Origin: Paralvinella palmiformis
Taxonomy: Eukaryota; Annelida; Polychaeta; Terebellida; Alvinellidae
Reading direction: 5' to 3'
Length of the DNA: 64,000 bases
Assembly (NCBI GenBank): GCA_025642065.1
Contig: JAODUP010000855.1
Coordinates: 1-64,000 of the forward strand
The stretch's first letter is position 1. Each line of letters opens with the position of its first letter. This document shows, piece by piece, positions 22,840 through 37,206 of this stretch. Below the pieces are notes generated by a model that was given only the letters and a program-made list of their open reading frames with translations, had not been told where the DNA came from and did no database searches. The position numbers and the translations under genes are program-made.

Positions 22840-25405
22840 GATAATCAAAACTTGTTATTATAAATACGAACGATTCCACACGAGTAACGTTTTGTACAAA
22901 ACTCGAGTATGTAGATCATACTCCCGTGGTTATTGAGAAGTTACAGGTACAACCATTTAAGTCGAAGCTAACATTGTATAAGCAGTCTAATGTTCAAATT
23001 GTAACCCCCCCCCCCCAATATTTTTTTAATTAATAATACAATTCTATGATCAGACAATGGACAAAACCTGGGGATATTCTTACCAAACATAATTCATATA
23101 ACACAGAGGCCGTATTATTTACCAAATAACAACGAAAAACCACACAAAACCTAGAGGTAATTCTTTCTTTTAACCATTCAGACCACTCTATGCTGCTTCT
23201 GTTTGCCTGTCATGAAGCCAACACAAAACAAACAACAGTAGCTCCTAGTGGCTGCAGTACCAAACTACCTGAGCAGGAATACGTCTGAAGTAGCCGGAGT
23301 GCACACCAGAGACACGTCTCCGCCAGATATAAATCTCAGAGAGCACACCTGAAATCTGTTTCTTGGTAATTTCAGATTGGGCACACTGCCTAAGCATTGG
23401 ATGTATTTATTAACACCGGCGGCTAGCCGTCTCCAGACGGTAAGTGTTATTAACCTGCCAGCATCAGTTCACGGGGCCATGTTTCTTAAGAAGATTGCTT
23501 TCTAATATCAGACTCCGGACGATTACTCAGTATTAGCAGCTCGTTGGAGCCATTGGTTGGCATGAAGCGTCGCAATGATATGGTCACACCGTGCCGGGCC
23601 ATAAATCCTGACCCACACACGACCTGATGTTGGATCATTGTCTGGATACGGGAAGAGGTGTCCCGATTGAGGAGTGTGAGGGGGCGGCCGATTTCGAAGA
23701 AAGGCTAGGGCCGCTCGCCGGGACGTCAGCTGACATCGGTACGGCTGTCAATTACCGATGGATGCCTTATGAATGGCTGCCATAAGAGACGACGTCAGCT
23801 AGTTATGGCTTCACGACTTGATGACGGCAGTCATGGCAACTGGTGATTTCCGAACACTTGCAAATGGACTCATAATTGTCGTCATGATAAGCAATACAAA
23901 GCCGAATGGAAATAAGTCACACCTGACGTCGTGGGCCAAAACGCATCCGACCCGAGCACTGAATGGCACCCACACATGCACAAACGGCCGTAAAGGGCAC
24001 TCTACGTCGAGGGCGCCAAGAAAATAATATCAACGGTGATTCATGGCTGATGGAAAAATCTGATGTCGGCTGTTACATTTTGGAGAACTCCAAGAAAGAT
24101 CACTACCCGAATGGTCCTAACTTCCACGAAGAAGGCGACCGACCCCACGCTAATGCTATGATAGCACGTTGAAGAGACAGGTTTCGGCGAAATCCGATGG
24201 GGAATGAACTGAATTTAGGTCCATCGCGTGATCGTATATTACATAATGTAATATATCGGCTGAAAGCCAGCAGTAATCCTTGTCACTTTCTACGCTTCCT
24301 TTGATTTTCAAGCTAGTACTTATACGTGGGTTTCATTCTAGATAGGATTCTGAATGATACGGTTAAAAACGATATTAGCAACATCGGGTACTTTAAAATG
24401 GGTTTGCTTTAACCTTCAAATACACGGATATAGTCACACATTATCTAAACACACTAACAAATTGCACAGGATTTTAAAACCAACAAACATACATGAAAAG
24501 TGAACCTTCAACCCAAATAATCCAAGTTCAATATCAAGAAAGTTCACAAAAGTCTAAACCGGCACGAAAATGAACGTAAAATCGGTCAGCTCTTAGCAAC
24601 TTCTAAATAAGAACTCATAAACGGGGGATATTTCATAAAATAATCAGCCACCATGAACTTCATCGTCGTGATGACATCTTAGGGAGAAAAACCTAACGTC
24701 TTAGCAAAGAACTCGGCCAGACAAGTATCAGTAACACAGAGTGGATAAATCCATCCTCTTCACACGTCACTGAGAAGTGGTACTGGTATTTGGGGAGATA
24801 AACGCCAGATTTGTCTACGTGAAAACTGAACCGCCTCATTCGCTATGGTGTCATTGCCATGCAATAGAGTGACCACTCATACGTCACCGCAATGCTTAAT
24901 CGACTTCAATCGAAAGGTCAACAATAAACGAAGAAATAAAACTTCACTTGCTTCTTTGGGACGGCTTAATTTTGGAAGGTATAATTTTAGGCAACACTAT
25001 CGATGTCGCAATAAGTGCCATCAGACAACGTACCTTAATATACTATTGTGTTTGACGAATTCGAATTTGAGTCGCGATACTCTGACGTTTCGATTATTGG
25101 ACACCGACTTAGAAATAAACTATGTAATATATTGGATGCAGCGTACATTTTGTTAATTTTAATCACGAACAGTCAAGGTGAGCGGATAATGGCTCCACAC
25201 GATGGATACTTGCTCGCATCACCTGTGTACGATATAGATGACTTGTCTTGCGCATTTATATCATACCAATGAATGACGCATGAGTTATATATCAATTGTA
25301 CAGTTTCATAGTTCAAGTGATAAGCAATGAACACGATTTGCATGTCTTGAGTTCCGGGGATTAGCGTACTTCATAAAATGCATAAAAGTGAGAACAGAGT
25401 GGTCA

Positions 25406-25409
<4 letters not shown>

Positions 25410-25454
<45 letters not shown>

Positions 25455-25476
25455 AGAGAGAGCGAGAGAGAGAGAA
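25410..25476. repeat. (AT)n(AG)n microsatellite
   Basis: An AT run of about 43 bases followed by an AG-rich run. Confidence 0.95.
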
Positions 25477-26799
25477 TTTTGGGAATATTTCAAGAGCTCG
25501 TGGAATGCGATCCTTGCCATACTCCAGGGAAACAACAACTGCGTCAAAGGTGTGGAGTATATATATTAAGAGATACGCGCAAAATGCGTCAAACGTGCTA
25601 ATAATATTGCTTGTAGGATGAGCAGTAATGTATAAGTGAAATAGAAGTATAATAAATGGGATTGCTGCATAATAAATATAATAAATACTATAATAAATGG
25701 CTTTGTTTTGTCCAGATCGTCTACGTAAGCCAATCTGTCATGTTATGCTGACGATGACAGTCTGACTAGAAGCCACGTCTAGCTCTGACCTACATACACA
25801 CGCAGGACGAGAAGCATCACTGGGACATAGGACGTCTTATGTTTCGGGTACGCTACATAATGGCTACTTCCCACCGGGGCCCTATAACAGTGAATGCTAG
25901 CTATGGTGGACAATGGTGTATCAGACGGAGAAGATTTATACTAGCCCTCGGTATGGGGCGAAGATAGAGAGAGGCCGGGAGGGGGTGGGGCGACGTCCAG
26001 GTGGTGCCAGCATCGTTTTACATTGGCCATCAAGTCACATTTATCACGGAGTCACGCAAACAAAATAAGAAAACATCATTGTCGCCAGTATGTCAGCTAT
26101 CCGCTTTCAGCCCAGTGTGGTAACAGTCCGCTATGGGTGACACATTGTTTAGCGGGGCCATGTCCGTCCGCGGCATGAAACCAATAGATATCACTTTCAT
26201 ACACTCACCTGCCTCCACTCATGATCTACATCATTACGGCACGTAATATTTCACTATTCTGGAGCATTACCACCAATTGTCTCCCGTCTTTAGCACAGTT
26301 CATTTCCTCAGATGTCTCAGCTGAAGTCAGAAGGTGTTCTCAAGCATAATTCAGTCGACGTCAATTCTTGAGAAATCTATTAACCCCTCCCTAGAAAAAC
26401 ACGATTAACAGACACGCGCACCAGAGAGATTGCGCACGCATGAATGTACGGATTACATGATGACTAAACACATATTCCAGGTTTTAAAAAGTCTGATTTA
26501 TTGCATTACAGTAAATTTCTTGAACTTTCGCATTCATGCACTTAATATCGTAAGTCAGTCAAATGGAATTGGAGGAGCTCTCTTAGTTTAAGGAAAACTG
26601 GCACTGCTCTTTCTCAGTTGTAGTATAAATAAATTATAATCTGACAGTTAAAGATCAGTTCCTAACAATTATTTCTCTTATAAAGAAAGATGATTTCGTA
26701 TATACACCCAGACATCAGGTTTTGAAGTTTATTTTAGTTTATTATATAATCAGATATAAAATTCATTCATCAATTTAATAACCCAAACGTTTTAGCATC

Positions 26800-27000
26800 T
26801 CTCAGTCCATCCGACAGGTAGACAGACATGTAGACAATAACAGACAAGAATGCAGGATGAGAATTAGACTGACAAAAGGACAGACATGCAGACAGATATA
26901 AAACAAAGATGAATACAGACATACTAGGCAAGAACATAGGAAGATAGGTAGAAAAATGCAAAAATATCCAGACAGACAGATAGACAGACTGACAGAATTA
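26800..27000. repeat. Degenerate (ACAG)n region
   Basis: Many CAGACATGTAGACA-like tetranucleotide units with interruptions. A shorter, purer (ACAG)n tract lies at 34593-34629. Confidence 0.75.
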
Positions 27001-28183
27001 AGTCAACCACTATCAGTGCTGAGCAGCTTTGCCTTACTGATTACCTCTTTAAAGTAAGCAGTTTTATCTAGATCTTTATCTTATTGTACACATGTTCCAG
27101 GACTGGGGTTAGAGACAGAAAATTTGGTAGAATAGAAGGGATGATATGCGGCAGATGACATCGGTGTCACACCTGATTTGGATAAATCATCAATCGGGCC
27201 AAATTGTCATGGCAAGTTTGGTCTATACGCCATTGACTTAACCACAAACTAGTTTTCAAAATAGAAAAATGCTTGATTTATATTAATTCTTGGATTTCTT
27301 AGAAATCAATATTATAACAACAACAACAACCATAATGTGTGATAAATTACAGAACACCCAGTATTAAAGAGTACTGGGGGTAATGTCTCAACCCAAGGCA
27401 AGTGAATGCGAGAGCAAGGCGTCAAGACACGTCGGTGCAAGGAGGTCATTTTTTACAGACCCCACTTGATTGTCCATTTCAAAATCCAGGAGGATCCAAT
27501 GTAAAGATTCTGCATATATGGTACGGGTCTGATAACATATTAATATGTCTACCTGAACTACCTCCATTCAGAACCCCCAAAACCACACCCCAACAAGGCA
27601 ATATATGATTCACCAAACGCAATCAGGAAACTGTCAATTCAACTATTGTTGTCATCCTGGTTAACTATCCAAACTATTAAACACTGAACTACGTGTAGTT
27701 TATTTATGTCATTAGTAACCATTCCACGTAAGATCACTATCCTGATGATGAGTTAAGTATTGGTATTGTGCACGAGGTTGATTGTTCTAGTAATTATCAG
27801 TGGTAACTCGGAAGAAGGCATAAAATTATCAATAGTCTCATCTATAATGATGGGCTGGGCAGCAAAAGTAGAGTAAGAGGTTCAGTAATTAAGACCTGCT
27901 ATATATATATATATATATATATATAGTAATGTTATGGAGTGACAAATAATATTATTGCTTATGGCAAGGTATGACAGTGAGTAGTAAACAATGTGATTAA
28001 CTGGCAGGTAATATAGTGTTAATATGCCAGGATGGCTAGTGCGTGTAATGTACACACGCCAGTACACTGTCACCATCGTCCCACACAAACACATACACAC
28101 ACAAGTACACGCATCATAAATACAAAGTGAGATTATTATTAGGTCAGACGTTTCATACCACATTAGCTAAAGCAGGTATGGTG

Positions 28184-28214
<31 letters not shown>

Positions 28215-29704
28215 CGTGTGCATGCGTACACGTGCGCCGACGCTCGTGCGACCAAGCGCGCTCCCTCAAGACCAGTCCAATTTAAGCCAGTTCCTCTGAA
28301 AGTTGTCTAAGCAGAATACTAAACCTGACTGAGAATAATGTTTGCTATATTTAATACTGTAAAGTGGATATTATTCGTATTCCCTCCGGTATACAATAAC
28401 TTGAAGAACTAACTTTGATAAAACCACTCACTTCATAAAACGTCTTCTATCAGATTATATATTCCGGAAGGTACACGAGTTTTGCCATAGCAAAAACACC
28501 ATCAAACTCGGGTACATCATGTCATGTCCGTGAGTCATCTTTGACATGATGGGCTTCTCTTTTTGAGAGTCCACCGGCTCGGAACATAAGAAGATAGTAG
28601 CTATGATAATCTAAGGCATCCCACGTGGATGGGCTATCCTCCCCAGACCGGTGGAGAGTGGACATCAAATTCATCACTTGTGGCTGATCTGATTGCATCA
28701 TCCTCAAACCAAAAACTTAATCCTATTTATTTTGGTGTAGACCGGCCAATGGCCCAACCCCCGAAGGATCGATCACTTGCCGTCAAGGTGACTCGATCAA
28801 TTCTGCACGCTCTATCATGCTTTAATCGTTGATACCGACTTTATGCATCCCGAGAGATTGCCTGTCAAGAAAAAAACTGCTCAAGAAATATGATAACTGG
28901 AATATTAAATTATCGCCAGCTCGTTAATTAATTAATTCATCTATTTTACAAATGAATGAACGAGTCAGTCAGTTCACTAACGTCACCTTTTAGTCAACAT
29001 AATGGGTCAATCCTGAACAGCGAACTCAAAGTTACAATCAACATAAAGATAGATATTTTATCGGCCAGTTTTCATGAAATAACAACAATTTGGACGGCTA
29101 CTGACTGGTTTTAATAATCAGGAATTACTTGTTTCACCATAGTTTATGAATTATTTGTCAAATTCAGAAAACGAAATGCTTGTGAGCAGCAACATGTGTA
29201 TGTCAGGTCCTTTGTTATTCGTTGTGATAGTGAAATTCGGGTTTCTCATATATGCAATGATCAAACTTGCAGTAGACAAACATTAACAACCCGGTTTAAC
29301 ATGATTGACGAATCAATGGCATGGCCTTAATCAGACTATGATGTTCCAGGACTCAGTAATTTGAAATTATTGATACGTTTCTATATTTAATGGGGATTTT
29401 CCTTTTTTTACGATATCCATCATCTAAACTAACTATTGATCACCACCGGCATACAATACTAATGTGTATGTGCGTTTTAGCAGTCTGGGTTAAGGCACTG
29501 GCAGCGAGAATCAAGAATCGCAAAGTCAAACGCTGGATGATTCACCAGGTTGTGATTTGTTTTCATGCTGAGACATGTGCAATGTATCACCAGACCCTAA
29601 GTTGCTATATCCTAAAAGGTGTATCACCTACAGTTCAGTTATGTTGCCTGAGGGTAAGAGAACTAGGCCAGAACACAGAAGCTGTGTCTGTATGTATATG
29701 TATA

Positions 29705-29783
29705 TGTGTCTGTCTGTGTGTTTCTGTGTGTTTCTGTGTGTGCGTGCCTGTGTGCGTCTGCGAGTGTGTGTGTGTGTGCGTGC

Positions 29784-29870
<87 letters not shown>
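29705..29870. repeat. Long (TG)n microsatellite
   Basis: An imperfect TG-rich start, then about 80 bases of perfect TG. It creates spurious Val/Cys and Thr/His open frames. Confidence 0.95.
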
Positions 29871-30009
29871 GCAATTATCACTCAAAACTAGTTAAACTAT
29901 ATTTAATTTTAAAAAAAGTTAAATATTAATGCGGGGTATAACTGAATAATAGAAGCATAAATCAGAATAAATTAAGATCAATACTCTAGCAGCAATACAA
30001 CACGACTCA

Positions 30010-30075
30010 ACCTAATAGCGACGACCGGTTTCGATTTATTCAAATCTTCATCGGGCTGCATAGCACGTCTGAGCA
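30010..30075 (-). ncRNA. Degenerate hammerhead-ribozyme-like motif
   Basis: The minus strand reads CCGATGA, then a perfect five-base stem II (GATTT, loop GAAT, AAATC), then CGAAACCGGTC. This matches the hammerhead core C-U-G-A-U-G-A / stem II / G-A-A-A with a very short self-complementary stem III (ACCGGT) and a cleavage-site UC. Such short stem III forms are known from Penelope-like elements and retrozymes. Stem I pairing (GCAGC with GTCGC) is imperfect, and the U of the core CUGAUGA is C here, so activity is unlikely. Confidence 0.5.
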
Positions 30076-30269
30076 TCAATACCCCAAAATTCATAAAACA
30101 TACTTCAACAAATCTATACACCCATAAATTTATATACGCATAAATCTATGTATTAATAATAATAATGCCTCTGCATGATTCGTCAGTTAATAGTACCAAG
30201 ACTGTCCCTTTTCCTATGGGACAAACACGTCACATTAATCCCACTCATGGGTTTTACACACAAACACAC

Positions 30270-30284
30270 ACACAGCAAGAGAGA

Positions 30285-30326
<42 letters not shown>

Positions 30327-30330
30327 GAGC
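30270..30330. repeat. (CA)n(GA)n microsatellite
   Basis: A short CA run, then a GA run with GGGA interruptions. A second CA/TA compound tract follows at about 30625-30722. Confidence 0.9.
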
Positions 30331-30676
30331 ACCCAAACATGTTATAAACACTTTTTCCAATAGCCACTACTTTCCACTTGTAACAATTAAATTTCGGAGT
30401 AAAGAGAAGACAAACCTCTGTGTGGCTGGTGTAGGTGGCAAAGAAGCTCTTAACGTCTGTCAGCTCGTTATTGGCTTTCTGCTTTTAGTTTATCACATAA
30501 AGCACCGGCTTTTTGTTTAATGCCATTTAAGTCAATGTGACATGAAGCTGTAAGCAACCCCATCCAAGACAAACCCATTATATTTGATTATTAATGTCTT
30601 CGATGATGGCGCTCGCTCACATACTCACACACACACACACACAGAGAGAGAGGGGGGACCACACATACACACACAT

Positions 30677-30726
<50 letters not shown>

Positions 30727-31552
30727 GGAGCCGGATGAATGAGGCCAGCAGAATAAACAGGGAATAAATACTCTCATAACTGAAATATTGGGTCCGCTTT
30801 CTGGATTTAAAAGGTTCCCCTTTTATCTACTGACACTTAACCAAGTTATGTAAATATTGTGGATTCTGATGCTAATTCTAGCAAAAATAAAACGAACTAA
30901 AGGTGGATATTCACGCCTCCAATGGGTGGATTTTAAGGGTAGGTAATTGTGATAGACTGTTATGGTAGCACTTTAATGCTATCTTAAGATTCTGGGCGTG
31001 TGCTGGTGAGGCTACTTACGTAATGGCCAGCAAAACTAGTACTGTGGCACTTGTGTGGTGGACACACACGCGCGCGCGGGCGCGCACACACATACAGATT
31101 ACAGTAGCTAAATATAGGCCAGCTTTGGTTAATACTATTAGTGTAGCTAACTGATTGTGACACTATTCTAAAAGGATCCATTTATCAAATAAGATTAATG
31201 CAAAATAAAAACAGAGTTAACTAGAATCTTGTACTACAATAATTCCAGACATTCACTCTATACAACGTAATTCCCTTAGTCTGTGTCATGATCATTAAAA
31301 GGTGACTCTATTTCTGGCTTCTGTGTAAGAACAAAACAGTCTATGTATCCATCTATATACTGAGAATTGACTCAACTATTATGTGGTACGCTATAGGACA
31401 CAAAAACATCAGGATCGGACCCCACCGATAATCTAAACTATATCACGCGCGCGCGTGCGCACGCACACGTGACGGTGTAGACTTCTCTCCCAACGAGAAA
31501 GTATCACAGATTACTTTTGTATTCTTCTTTGATGCATTCTATGGTTTAGACA

Positions 31553-31935
31553 GTTCAACTATTAAACCAATTCTCCGACCAAGGCAATTCTCCTATCAAG
31601 GAAATTCTCATATTAAGACTGCTACTATTAAGGAAATTCTACTGTTAAGGCAATTCTCCAGGCAAGCCAATTCTGCTGTTACCACAATTCTCCTATCAAG
31701 GAAATTCTACTATTAAAGCAATTCTATTATATAGACAATTCTACTGTTAAGGCAATTCTCCGGGTAAGGCAATTCTTCTATTAAGACTATTCTACTATTA
31801 AGACTATTCTAATATTAAGACTATTCTACTATTAAGACTATTCTACTATTAAGACTATTCTACTATTAAGAGTATTCTACTATTAAGGAAATTCTCGTGT
31901 TAAGGCAATTCTACTGTTGAACCAATTACATTATT
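31553..31935. repeat. 17-bp AT-rich minisatellite
   Basis: About 20 degenerate copies of a 17-18 bp unit. The most uniform part, 31790-31880, repeats ACTATTCTACTATTAAG. Flanking units vary as AAGGCAATTCTCCTATC or AAGGAAATTCTACTATT. Confidence 0.85.
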
Positions 31936-33028
31936 GAGGTCAGTTATCTCTTTTGGTCAATGTGCTGTTGTAGTGGTTCTGTTGTAGAGGCCTTTCTATT
32001 GTTAAGTCGCCATGTTATAGTCTAAAGGGCGGCTGCACATGGAAATTCTATAGCAATGCTACAAGTATTGTAATTCTCTAAGGACTTTAATATCACGTTA
32101 GAGCTAAAACCTTTATATGTAGCAGCAACCCTTACAGCACACTACAGACCAACGCCATCACCAATTCCCCAGACAGCATACCATTTCTGGGTGCCCATTA
32201 TAAGTGAACTCTCCAATAATCCATCTTATCGAATGAGATCAGGTCACCATTGTAACAGTTCAGTGCCATCAACTACCCTCGGCGTATATTCTAACTGTTA
32301 ATTAAAACTGTGTAATCCAAAGTAATCCATCTGATCTAATTAGATGATCATCTTCTATAGAAGTCAATAAATAAACACACACAATCATGCTGTATCATTT
32401 GTACCTCAAAATGAGAAAATTTGGCATTTTCTTCTAAACACTGAGTCACAGTAGACTCTATTAAAACGTTGTATTAAACTTTACTGTATGTCATCTTTAA
32501 AGGACTTCTCACACAATTGGGGTACTTATTCTCCTTACAGTCATCATCATCATCTTCATCATCATCATCATCATCAAGTAGCACAACAATATTCACAAAT
32601 CAATTTTATCATGATACACATTGTTGTCGAGGAGATGGTACAACACAATTGCCGTATACAGTATTTAATCAACAAATATAAACAGCTCTCCCGGTTATCT
32701 TACTAATAACTGTAAATAAGAAACAACATTAATAGTGAAAATCATACAAATATTTAAAACATAAAAATTACGTATTGTACACAATCAATACATTAGAAAT
32801 ATCCTATCAGCAATAATGAATGTTAAATATGTGAGACAGGGAAGAGTTTCTCTAAAGGGAGAGGATTTCTTAATAGAAACAGTTCATTAAAGCTAAATCA
32901 AACGGTAGTGAGGTGGAATGTCCTACCAACCAGTCACTTCTTATTGAGGTATAACTAGCTGAATACAAGAGAAATATGGCTATCTGAACTGACATGAACA
33001 AGGATGAACTGGGGGGAGGACTTGGTTG

Positions 33029-33134
<106 letters not shown>

Positions 33135-33440
33135 CATAGATAGTGTGTGTACCCGCGCACACACGTCTATCTGTGGCGAATACCTCTCAGAAGAGAAAAA
33201 CAAGAGACAATAAAACATCTCACAATCAATCGTTTTCATCCCCATCTCAAATTTCTTGATAACATATAATACAACCTGATATATCTACTAAACTCAAACG
33301 GTCTCACACAACATGTTCTTCTAAGTGACACATAAATTAATTTTAATAAACCCTGAATATATCAATTTTCCAAGTATCAAACATTTGAGAGATCTGGAAC
33401 ACATTTTAAAGAATTATGATGATAATAACTCGTAACTAAG

Positions 33441-33483
<43 letters not shown>

Positions 33484-33772
33484 TGGTGCACTTAGAAGAG
33501 CTCATTTAAATAACAAATTTAAATAATTTCATTGTCTGATGCAGCTATTTCCCATGATAGGCTAAGACTGTCCATCAGCATATTAATGAATTATACATTA
33601 TACTGGACCAGACACAATGATAAACAGAGCCATCATTTGTCAATAATGAAGGGCTGCCATTGTAATAGTGACATGAACTCATGCTATCGGTGTCATACTA
33701 TATGACCAACAAAACAGCTAGATGATTTGAGAGTCAGGAACCGTATCAGGAAGGTCGGGATGAAGTGAATAA

Positions 33773-33774
<2 letters not shown>

Positions 33775-33868
<94 letters not shown>
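33775..33868. repeat. (GT)n microsatellite
   Basis: About 94 bases of uninterrupted GT. Confidence 0.95.
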
Positions 33869-33869
<1 letters not shown>

Positions 33870-34642
33870 GTATAGACATATAAGTGACCAGATACATCGG
33901 GAATCATGTGACATGTGTCGTGTGACATCGACAATTGTTCACGTGATCCATTCCAATTACCGGACATATCAGCCAAAGACGGGCTCGGTGTGCCCATAAC
34001 GAATTCATGGCGTGATCGCCGACGTTCACCGACTCGCACCGTGGCACAGGAAATGGATCTTAATGTCCGCGTTGTGCCAATGGAGAATGTAATCGTGTGA
34101 TGCTGGCTGACATGTCATGTGACCAAATCTCCGCGTCCTCTGTGTCCGCTTGTTTGGAGGTGGCAAAATCTTCTAAAATCTCATTTGAGCAACAACAGCT
34201 TGCCGAACCCGCAACAAGCCTTGTTAAGTAAGAATAAATGAAATCAGCATAAAAAAAACATTTGATAAGGGCACTGCAGATTAAATGTGTTTCTTGGTAA
34301 ATAAAAGAAAAACATAGCCCCCCCCAAAAAAAAAGTACCCCACTGAGGTAGATAGAGAGACCATCACAAACAGTTCAGTAACACAACAAGTAGTCATGTC
34401 AACTACAGCTACTGTAGATCTAGTCAGTATAGGCATTGACTACTACAACAACGCATTAAGCTTCTAGTAAAATTGATCTCACTCTTGCATGTCTTATACG
34501 CCGAATGGCTGGTCACGTGATAACCGCAAAATTAACAGCTTTGTAAAGACATAAAGACATCAGCGTCACCACACTAATACAGAATCCGACCGACAGACAG
34601 ACAGACAGACACAGATAGACAGACAGACATACTCAATATATG

Positions 34643-34805
34643 TAAATGTTGCAGTCTTACGGCCACTTTTGTGCACAAGGTTGGCTACACTGACAGAGCG
34701 ACCGTCCTCCAAAGGTAATAAGGCGAGAGAGCACTGCTGGAGTTTGAACCCAGGTGCTATAGATATGTGGCCAAACACTCTACCCGTTAGCCCACGGGGG
34801 CGACC
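34643..34805 (-). mobile_element. SINE family A
   Basis: On the minus strand the head reads GTGGGCTAACGGGTAGAGTG and the B box is GGGTTCAAACTCC. The body has the conserved CTTTGGAGGACGGTCGCTC and CTTGTGCACAAAAGTGGCCG blocks. Confidence 0.85.
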
Positions 34806-35113
34806 TAGACAGACTCAATAGCCAACACGCCTACGGACGTACCTACATCTAACTCACTAACAGATTATCTGAGTGAGTGAAGTCACTGACTTGTAAATGA
34901 ACTCAGATCAGTCAACTAGCTGATGGATATGCCAACTTAATGACTGATTAATCAACTAATCTATTCCTGTCCCAAATTCAACCACCCACTCATTTACTTG
35001 TTGATGATTGTCTTAGACCTGAAGATTTACATTTATAAATAAATATAGCCTTATTTTCTTCAAGCCAGTCTGTGTTTGTTTATGTATGTGTATGCATGCG
35101 CATATATAAATAA

Positions 35114-35149
<36 letters not shown>

Positions 35150-35206
35150 GTGAGTGAGTTGTTAGTTTAGCCGGAGTACTAGTCACGTGTAGAAGATATG
35201 GCCGAT

Positions 35207-35394
35207 GGTGATGATGATTGATGTTGTACGGCTACTTTTGTGCACATGGTAGGCTAAATGGGCCGAGCGACCTCCAAAGGTAATGAGGCGAAGTCAAGGA
35301 CGAAACAATCTTCGGATATGCCCACGCCAAGATTCGAACACGGATGGTAGTGATCTGTGATCCAACACGCTACCGTTAGACCACGGATGCGCCC
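35207..35394 (-). mobile_element. SINE family A, best-preserved copy
   Basis: On the minus strand it reads GGGCGCATCCGTGGTCTAAC, with A box TGGTCTAACGG and an exact B box GTTCGAATC. The conserved body follows (CTTTGGAGGTCGCTCGGCCC, ATTTAGCCTACCATGTGCAC) and ends CATCAATCATCATC. Confidence 0.9.
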
Positions 35395-35995
35395 AGAAGA
35401 TATCGTCAAGGAGTGACCGTAAGGTGTACCTGTTATACACTTTTAACATCGAGTTTGATATGTCAGTGTATCACTCACTGTTCGATGTTAATCATCACCT
35501 GTTAAACACAATCTGTAAGCTATGTCTCATTTGAGAGGAAATAAACGTAATTATATCAAACAATGACCACACTCTGCATCCTATATCTTAGTACTGCCAA
35601 TTCCCTTTAGTATCCATCAGCATATCGCACATCTAGTCATTTTTTCTTCTTCTTCAAAACTCTTCCGTATCCCTGTTATTTCTCATCCAAGCTGATGGCT
35701 ATAAATATAGCTGGTTTAATAGCCAGAGAATATCTAATTATCACAACTGTCATCATCTGATCTGGATGGGTTACTCTTTCAAGGAACCTGTTGGCTGCAG
35801 GTGATTCACTCCTTTTTTTTAAATTTTGTTGCATGGCGACTTAAGGACTGGTTAGACATTACACGTGTGTCATCGTAAAACTTCGCTGTTCTTGATTCAT
35901 TCCTCTGATGAACTGTCCCGAGTTGGTATTCACCATTCGAGATTATCGGTGTCAGTGACTTAACCCGCGCTGCTAACACACACACACACACACAC

Positions 35996-36031
<36 letters not shown>

Positions 36032-37127
36032 TGACACATTATGACTGATTGTCCAGTACAACCGACTGTCATTTAACATTATGTCATTTTCTTGTTAAAC
36101 TGATCATGTATCAGTGAGAAGCATTAGTTATGACAGCTGGTCTCCGTTGCTCTATTTGGTGATTTTAATTACGTCAATATGAAGATCGATGAGTCTGTTG
36201 TTATTTCTGTGTATGACAACAGGCATTAACCTGCAGTCCACGCAGAACAGTTCATCATAATTTAAACAAGTTTAGAACTGTTCTATTTTAGGGAAATACC
36301 TCAGCAAAGTGTTCCATAAATGTCTTTACAAAGTGAACAAGGCGCAACTATTTGATTTATAATTCCTTTGTGCTCACGTGTGGAGAGCCAACACCGATAT
36401 GCCGACTTGTTTGGCCAATAAGTGCGAGAATGAGTGGATGAATGAGTATGTGAGTGCATATCAAATGATTACGCAGACGCAGTACAGTAGTTCTATCCTA
36501 ATTATCTAATTATGGCCGATGTTTTAAGTCTCTGTTGTCATCAATAACATAACATAACATAACAAACACCAGCTGAAGGTATATCATGGATAGGATCAAT
36601 TGTTAGCTTCTAACAGCTAGTTACATAAAGGCGCAACAACAGTAAGTGATACTGATATAAATATCTGGCTAGACTTACATGCATGTACACTGATACCAAT
36701 AATCATTAATACACAGATATTAACTCTCTTTTTACACACACTCACACACTAAAATGGTGCCCCTAGAACTTCCCCTCCACACCTCCCCGGGCAAGAAGGG
36801 ACACTTGAACTTCTGATAACCAACACTAGTCGATATCACTCGATAGTTATCTATAATAATATAATTAGATCATATAAATATGGCATGTCTATTAATACAA
36901 ACAGAACACTGGAAGGAGATGGGGGGACACAGGTAGGATAAAGGTGCTGTTGTTTCATATATATCACTGTCTACCTGGGGTTCAATTGTCAGGGTCTATT
37001 ATTGCACAGACTATAGGTACTCATCTCTTATGTAGTTTGGGGTTCAATTTGAAAAATGACAAGATACAAATAGGAGCTTTCAATTTAAACATAATAATTT
37101 GTATTATAATTATTATATTGGATATTT

Positions 37128-37206
37128 CTCCAGGAAGTCCTCCCCCCTCGGACAAATGTCCCAGATGTGATCAGTGCCGAAGCTTAGCGAAGCCACTCAC
37201 TTAGTC
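37128..37206 (+). mobile_element. SINE-B-like 3' end, plus orientation
   Basis: TCTCCAGGAAGTCCTCCCCC, GATCAGTGCCGAAGCTTAGC and CCACTCACTTAG match the 37730-37915 relic in inverted orientation about 0.6 kb away. Confidence 0.6.

Larger units (their letters stand above)
21250..29700. other. Upstream flank and gene-poor stretch
   Basis: 21250-22000 and 23300-24200 are GC-richer and could include upstream control elements of the neuropeptide gene, but no exon was recognised. The remainder is AT-rich with microsatellites at 22800, 25410 and 27900. Confidence 0.5.
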
